Positions 60,110 to 64,000 of a stretch of 64,000 bases of DNA are shown piece after piece (position 1 is the stretch's first letter; every line of letters starts with the position of its first letter). A program made the position numbers and the translations under genes. The DNA is from Streptomyces sp. NBC_00193 (GTDB lineage Bacteria; Actinomycetota; Actinomycetes; Streptomycetales; Streptomycetaceae). The notes under the pieces were generated by a model, which saw nothing but the letters and a program-made list of their open reading frames with translations, was not told the DNA's origin and made no database searches. Location: the NCBI RefSeq assembly GCF_026342735.1, contig NZ_JAPEMM010000001.1:558001-622000 (forward strand), in the 5' to 3' direction.

Positions 60110-61717
60110 TCAGGTCCGCAGCCAGACCGCCGTGTCCTGTCCGAGCAGCCCGTCCGCATCCAGCGCGGAACTGCTCAGCAGGAGGCTCGTGTGGGCCGGC
60201 AGCGGGACCGGCTCCGGGGACAGGTTGGCCACGCAGACCAGCCCGTCGGGGCGGCCGAAGGCGAGCACTCCGGGCGGCGCGGGCAGCCACTCCAGCGATC
60301 CCCCGCCGAAGCCGGCCGCGGCCCGGCGCAGTCCGAGGGCCGTCCGGTAGAGGGTGAGCATCGAGTCCGGGTCCCCGGCCTGGCGGTCCGCGGCGTACGC
60401 GGGCCAGTCCGCGGGCTGGGGCAGCCAGGGCTCGTTCCACGGCTCGGCGGTCCACGGCAGCGGGACCCTGCACCCGTCCCTGCCGGGGTCGGTGCCGCCG
60501 GAGCGGAAGTGCATCGGGTCCTGGATGCGGCCGAGCGGGATCTCGGCCTCGGGAAGCCCCAGTTCCTCGCCCTGGTAGACGTAGACGGCGCCGGGGAGGG
60601 CGAGGGTGAGCAGCGCGGCGGCGCGGGCCCGCCGGGTGCCGAGGGCCAGGTCCGCGGGGGTCCCGAAGGCCTTGGTGGCGAAGTCGAAGCCGGTGTCGGC
60701 ACGCCCGTAGCGGGTGACCGTACGGGTCACGTCGTGGTTGCACAGCACCCAGGTGGCCGGGGCTCCGACCGGGGCGTGCTCGGCGAGGGTCTCCTCGATG
60801 GAGGTGCGCAGCCGGCCGGCGTCCCACGGGCAGCTGAGGAAGGAGAAGTTGAAGGCGGTGTGCAGCTCGTCGGGGCGCAGGTAGCGGGCGAAGCGCTCGG
60901 AGTCCGGCAGCCAGACCTCGCCGACGAAGATGGCCCCGTACTCGTCGGCGATGGCCCGCCAGGAACGGTAGATGGCGTGCAGGTCGTCGCGGTCGATGTA
61001 CGGGTGCACCTCCCCGGGCCACGGCTCGGGCGAGCGGCCTGCCAGGTCGGGCAGGGCCGGGTCCTTGGCGAGCAGGGCCGCGGAGTCGATCCGTACGCCG
61101 GACACGCCGCGTTCGAACCAGAACCGCAGGACTTCCTCGTGCTCCCGGCGGACGGCGGGGTGGTCCCAGTTGAGGTCGGGCTGCTCGGGGGTGAAGAGGT
61201 GCAGGTACCACTCCCCGTCCGGTACCTGCGTCCAGGTGGCGGCTCCGTTGAACTGCGAGGGCCAGTCCCCCGGGGGCAGTTCGCCGTGCTCCCCGCGGCC
61301 GGGGCGGAAGTGGAAGAGCTCCCGCTCGGGGCTGCCGGGGCCGGCGGCGAGGGCGGCCTTGAACCAGGCGTGCTGGTCGGACACGTGGTTCGGGACGATG
61401 TCGACAATGGTGCGGATGCCCAGTTCACGGGCCTCGGCGATGAGCTTCTCGGCTTCGGCGAGGGTGCCGAAGGCGGGGTCGATGGTGCGGTAGTCGGCGA
61501 CGTCGTAGCCGCCGTCGGCGAGCGGGGAGAGGTACCAGGGGGTGAACCACAGGGCGTCGACGCCCAGTTCGGCGAGGTAGGGGAGGCGGGCGCGGACGCC
61601 CACGAGGTCACCGGTGCCGTCCCCGTCGCCGTCGGCGAAGCTCCGTACGTACACCTGGTAGATGGCGGCCGAGCGCCACCAGTCGGCGGCGTTTTCGGGC
61701 AGGGGAAAGTCAGCCAC
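60110..61717 (-). CDS. GH13 alpha-glucosidase (oligo-1,6-glucosidase-like)
   Basis: 535 residues from the GTG at 61717, with AAGGA upstream. GH13 motifs are DIVPNHVSDQH (region I), GVRIDSAALL (Asp nucleophile), IFVGEVWLPD (acid/base Glu) and LCNHDVTRT (third Asp), and the start is WWRSAAIYQVYVRSFADGDG. There is no signal peptide, so it cleaves oligosaccharides after uptake. It is the last gene of an ABC-importer operon of the AglEFG/MalEFG type. Maltose/maltodextrin or another alpha-glucoside is the likely substrate; specificity cannot be read from the sequence. The 150 bases after the stop show no clear gene. Confidence 0.93.
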   Translation of the reverse strand: MADFPLPENAADWWRSAAIYQVYVRSFADGDGDGTGDLVGVRARLPYLAELGVDALWFTPWYLSPLADGGYDVADYRTIDPAFGTLAEAEKLIAEARELGIRTIVDIVPNHVSDQHAWFKAALAAGPGSPERELFHFRPGRGEHGELPPGDWPSQFNGAATWTQVPDGEWYLHLFTPEQPDLNWDHPAVRREHEEVLRFWFERGVSGVRIDSAALLAKDPALPDLAGRSPEPWPGEVHPYIDRDDLHAIYRSWRAIADEYGAIFVGEVWLPDSERFARYLRPDELHTAFNFSFLSCPWDAGRLRTSIEETLAEHAPVGAPATWVLCNHDVTRTVTRYGRADTGFDFATKAFGTPADLALGTRRARAAALLTLALPGAVYVYQGEELGLPEAEIPLGRIQDPMHFRSGGTDPGRDGCRVPLPWTAEPWNEPWLPQPADWPAYAADRQAGDPDSMLTLYRTALGLRRAAAGFGGGSLEWLPAPPGVLAFGRPDGLVCVANLSPEPVPLPAHTSLLLSSSALDADGLLGQDTAVWLRT

Positions 61718-61770
61718 GGAGGGGTCCTTTCAGGGGGGCGACCGGGCACGGCGGCGGTGCGGGGTGGTGC

Positions 61771-62646
61771 TCACCCCTTGAGGGAGCCTGCCGTCAGGCC
61801 GCTCATGATGTTGCGCTGGAAGATCAGGAAGATGATGAGCGTGGGCGCCGAGGCCATCGCGAGCGCGGCGACGAGATGGTTCTCGGGCACTCCCCTGGCG
61901 AGCGAGTAGATGCCGACGTTGAGCGTCTGCAGGGCCGGGTCGGGGAGGGTGAGCATGGGCCAGAGGAAGTCTTTCCAGACCCCGACGATGGCGAAGATCG
62001 ACACGACGCCGAGGACGGGCCGGGACATCGGCAGGACCACGGAGCGCAGGGTGCGCAGGGAGGAGGCTCCGTCGATGGCGGCGGCATCGAGGATCTCGCC
62101 GGGGATGGAGTCGAAGAATCGTTTCAGAAGGAAGATGTTGAAGGCGTTCGTGACCGAGGGCAGCCAGATCACCCAGGGCGTGTTGAGCAGGTTCCGCTCG
62201 ATGAGCGGCATGTCCAGGACCGTGAGGTACTGCGGTACGACGAGGACGGTGGCCGGGATCATCAGCGTCGCCAGCATCATGCCGAGGACGGCCTTGCCGA
62301 AGACCGGCCGGAGCTTGGACAGCGAGTAGGCGGCGGCCACGTCGAGGACGAGCTGGAAGGCCAGGGCGCCGAACGCGTAGTAGAGGGTGTTGAACAGGAG
62401 CTTGGCGAGGTCCATGACCTTCCAGGCCGCCGAATAGTTCTCGGCGTGCAGGGAGTCCGGGACCACGGTCGGCGGGACCTGGGTGAACTCCGCGGTGCTC
62501 TTGAGGCCGTTGGCGACCATCCAGTAGAGGGGCCCGAGGAAGACGACCGTGAAGCCGATCACGACCACGGCCAGGACGGTCCAGTAGGCGATCTTGCCTC
62601 GGGTGCGGCCGAGTTGGGCCGGGGATATCAGCGTGCGCTCTGACAT
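61771..62646 (-). CDS. Sugar ABC transporter permease (MalG-like)
   Basis: 291 residues with six membrane segments (WTVLAVVVIGFTVVFLGPLY first). The EAA loop that contacts the ATPase is DAAAIDGASSLRTLRSVVLP followed by MSRPVLG. It lies 13 bases from the MalF-like gene and 53 bases from the glucosidase gene. The C-terminus (NIMSGLTAGSLKG) is the typical MalG ending. No ATPase gene is present; Streptomyces importers of this type usually share MsiK, encoded elsewhere. Confidence 0.95.
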   Translation of the reverse strand: MSERTLISPAQLGRTRGKIAYWTVLAVVVIGFTVVFLGPLYWMVANGLKSTAEFTQVPPTVVPDSLHAENYSAAWKVMDLAKLLFNTLYYAFGALAFQLVLDVAAAYSLSKLRPVFGKAVLGMMLATLMIPATVLVVPQYLTVLDMPLIERNLLNTPWVIWLPSVTNAFNIFLLKRFFDSIPGEILDAAAIDGASSLRTLRSVVLPMSRPVLGVVSIFAIVGVWKDFLWPMLTLPDPALQTLNVGIYSLARGVPENHLVAALAMASAPTLIIFLIFQRNIMSGLTAGSLKG

Positions 62647-62659
62647 GTGGGTCCTCCCG

Positions 62660-63568
62660 TCAGTTCTCGTTGTCGCGGCTCAGCCGGACGTACACGGCGG
62701 AGAAACCGGCGAGCAGGACGAGCAGGCACAGGCCCAGGGCCGCGGCGCCGCCGTACTGGTTGAAACTGAAGGCGTACTGGTAGATGAGGACGACGACGGT
62801 GGTGGTCGATCCTTCGGGGCCGGCGCCGCCGGTGAGCATGAACGGTTCGACGAACACCTGCATCGTCGCGATGATCTGCATGAGCAGCATCAGCGAGAGG
62901 ATGAGCTTGGTCTGCGGGATCGTGACGTGCCAGATCTTGCGCAGCACCCCGGCTCCGTCGAGTTCCGCCGCCTCGTAGAGCTCTCCGGGGATGCCCTGGA
63001 GGGCTGCCAGGTAGATCAGGGTCGCGCCGCCCATGTTCATCCACGTGGAAGCTATGACGACGGAGACCATCGCGGTATCGGTGGATTGCAGCCAGTCTTG
63101 CGCCGGCAGGTGCAGGAATTCCAGAATCCTGTTGAAGACCCCGTAACCGGGGTCGTAGAAGTACTTGAAGAGCAGGATCGAGGCGACCGGCGGCATCATC
63201 ACCGGGAGGTAGACCAGCAGGCGCAAGTAGCCCTGTGCGTGCCGGAATTCGTTGAGCACGATCGAGACCACGAACGGGACGGCGAAGCCGAGTACCAGCG
63301 CGAGCCCGCTGAAGAGCAGGGTGTTGCGCCAGGCCTGCCAGAACGCCGGGTCGTTGAAGACGTAGCGGAAATTGTCCCAGCCGACCCAGTGGACGGCTCC
63401 GCCCTCGGTCTTCTGGAAGGCCAGCAGGAACTCCCGGACCATCGGGTACCAGGAGAAGAAAGAGAAGCAGAGGACGGCGCCGATCAGAAAGCCGTGGGCC
63501 GAGAGGTTCCGCTTGAACGCCCGGACGAATTCCTCACGAGAGGTACCGGGCAGGGTGGGAGCCGACAT
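62660..63568 (-). CDS. Sugar ABC transporter permease (MalF-like)
   Basis: 302 residues with six membrane segments (GFLIGAVLCFSFFSWYPMVR at the start). The EAA loop is YEAAELDGAGVLRKIWHVTI followed by PQTKLIL. It pairs with the MalG-like permease downstream to form the membrane channel. The ~107-base gap to the binding-protein gene contains a hairpin that may lower read-through so that the binding protein is made in excess. Confidence 0.95.
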   Translation of the reverse strand: MSAPTLPGTSREEFVRAFKRNLSAHGFLIGAVLCFSFFSWYPMVREFLLAFQKTEGGAVHWVGWDNFRYVFNDPAFWQAWRNTLLFSGLALVLGFAVPFVVSIVLNEFRHAQGYLRLLVYLPVMMPPVASILLFKYFYDPGYGVFNRILEFLHLPAQDWLQSTDTAMVSVVIASTWMNMGGATLIYLAALQGIPGELYEAAELDGAGVLRKIWHVTIPQTKLILSLMLLMQIIATMQVFVEPFMLTGGAGPEGSTTTVVVLIYQYAFSFNQYGGAAALGLCLLVLLAGFSAVYVRLSRDNEN

Positions 63569-63629
63569 CGCCGCTCGCTCCTTGGTGGGTCGTCGCCATC
63601 TATGTGCGGGTGTACGGGGCCTGCGGGCG

Positions 63630-63658
63630 GGTCCGGGCCGGGGAGGCCCGCCCGGACC
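63630..63658 (-). terminator. Intercistronic hairpin after the binding-protein gene
   Basis: GGTCCGGGC (63630-63638) and GCCCGGACC (63650-63658) form a perfect 9-bp stem with an 11-base loop between the binding-protein stop and the first permease gene. It is probably an attenuating or RNA-stabilising hairpin inside the operon, not a full stop. Confidence 0.6.
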
Positions 63659-63675
63659 TCCCCCGGCCGGGGCGG

Positions 63676-64000
63676 CTACTGGTTGGCCAGCACCTGGTTG
63701 ACGGCCTTCTCGGCCTCCGCGAGGAGCTGCGCCGAGTCGGCGTCCTTGTTGGTCAGGACCGCCGACATCACCTTGTCGAGGACCTTGTAGACCTCCTGGG
63801 CCTTCGCCGGCTCGGCCTTGCCGGCCACCGGGTTGTCCAGGAAGGGCTTGAAGTTGACGACCGGCATGGTGGCGTTGGCGGCCTTCAGCTCGTCGTCCTT
63901 GGCCTTGCTGGCGCCGGTGAAGAAGGCGGGCTGCGGAAGCCCGACCGGCAGGCCGTCGGCCTTGGAACGGTCGTACTTGAACTGGCCCTTGCCGACCGCG
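63676..64000 (-). CDS. Sugar ABC transporter substrate-binding protein, C-terminal part
   Basis: The last 107 residues of a family 1 (MalE-like) solute-binding lipoprotein: VGKGQFKYDRSKADGLPVGL, then PAFFTGASKAKDDELKAANA, and at the end VYKVLDKVMSAVLTNKDADS and a helix ending VLANQ. The gene continues off the right edge, so the signal and lipobox are not visible. It is the first gene of the operon with the two permeases and the GH13 enzyme. Confidence 0.9.
   Translation of the reverse strand, partial: AVGKGQFKYDRSKADGLPVGLPQPAFFTGASKAKDDELKAANATMPVVNFKPFLDNPVAGKAEPAKAQEVYKVLDKVMSAVLTNKDADSAQLLAEAEKAVNQVLANQ

Noticed and set aside
1..64000. tRNA, rRNA, insertion sequences, integrases or attachment sites
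   Set aside because: No cloverleaf-like sequence, transposase or integrase motif, or terminal inverted repeats were found on reading both strands; a dedicated search (tRNAscan, ISfinder) was not possible here.

Overview
The window is chromosomal DNA from a high-GC actinomycete, almost certainly a Streptomyces. Supporting signs are the very strong third-position GC, GTG and TTG starts, stop/start overlaps of 1 to 4 bases, a DasR-type operator in front of ptsH, a c-di-AMP riboswitch in front of a secreted M23 peptidase, and a block from parC to thymidine kinase whose order I recall as conserved in Streptomyces (from memory, around SCO5836-SCO5846 of S. coelicolor).

Region 1 (1-19.5 kb) is the right-hand part of a hybrid PKS/NRPS cluster. 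It holds the 3' end of a DH-KR-ACP PKS gene, a KS-AT-ACP PKS gene, a DHA2-type exporter with a long His-rich loop behind a 17-bp inverted-repeat operator, and a LuxR-type regulator. These are followed by a tightly overlapping operon: A-MT-PCP NRPS, Cy-A-PCP-TE NRPS, CP-Cy protein, type II thioesterase and a SURF1-DUF4307 fusion. The NRPS proteins are of the pyochelin/yersiniabactin/mycobactin (Cys/Ser-heterocyclising) class, but the Cy domains are distributed unusually. One is an N-terminal half-domain remnant, one has a degenerate catalytic motif, and the only canonical one sits on a separate carrier-protein subunit. I cannot name the product; a thiazoline/thiazole metallophore-like or respiration-active compound is an inference.

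Region 2 (19.5-26.9 kb) is accessory DNA. It has a BlaI/M56 regulatory pair preceded by two coupled unknown genes, a frameshifted toxin-like remnant, and a standalone protein that fuses a catalytically dead C5-cytosine-methyltransferase fold to an intact Mrr-type nuclease domain. Then come a pentapeptide-repeat scrap, a sensor kinase without a response regulator, a divergent secreted HbpS-like haem-binding protein and an ankyrin protein.

Region 3 (27-34 kb) has a secreted subtilisin with three P-domains, a TTA-containing Ser/Thr kinase and two membrane-anchored extracytoplasmic proteins. Region 4 (33.8-40.1 kb) is a toxin operon: SseB-like protein, ESX/WXG-like protein, a 1557-residue Rhs/YD-repeat toxin with a nuclease-like tip, and a CPCC-Imm50 immunity protein.

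Region 5 (40.2-54.1 kb) is core chromosome: thymidine kinase, phosphodiesterase, DUF5998, GNAT/acyl-CoA-synthetase lysine acetyltransferase, HPr, a GntR regulator, a riboswitch-controlled M23 peptidase, a catalytic/non-catalytic M16 protease pair and topoisomerase IV subunit A. Region 6 (54.1-64 kb) has a coiled-coil/Mrr/TerD fusion, a CobW GTPase with acidic repeat tail, two divergent citrate synthase-family genes (one with an HTH domain) around a short operator region, and a sugar ABC importer with a GH13 glucosidase running off the window edge. No tRNA, rRNA, insertion sequence or CRISPR array was found.
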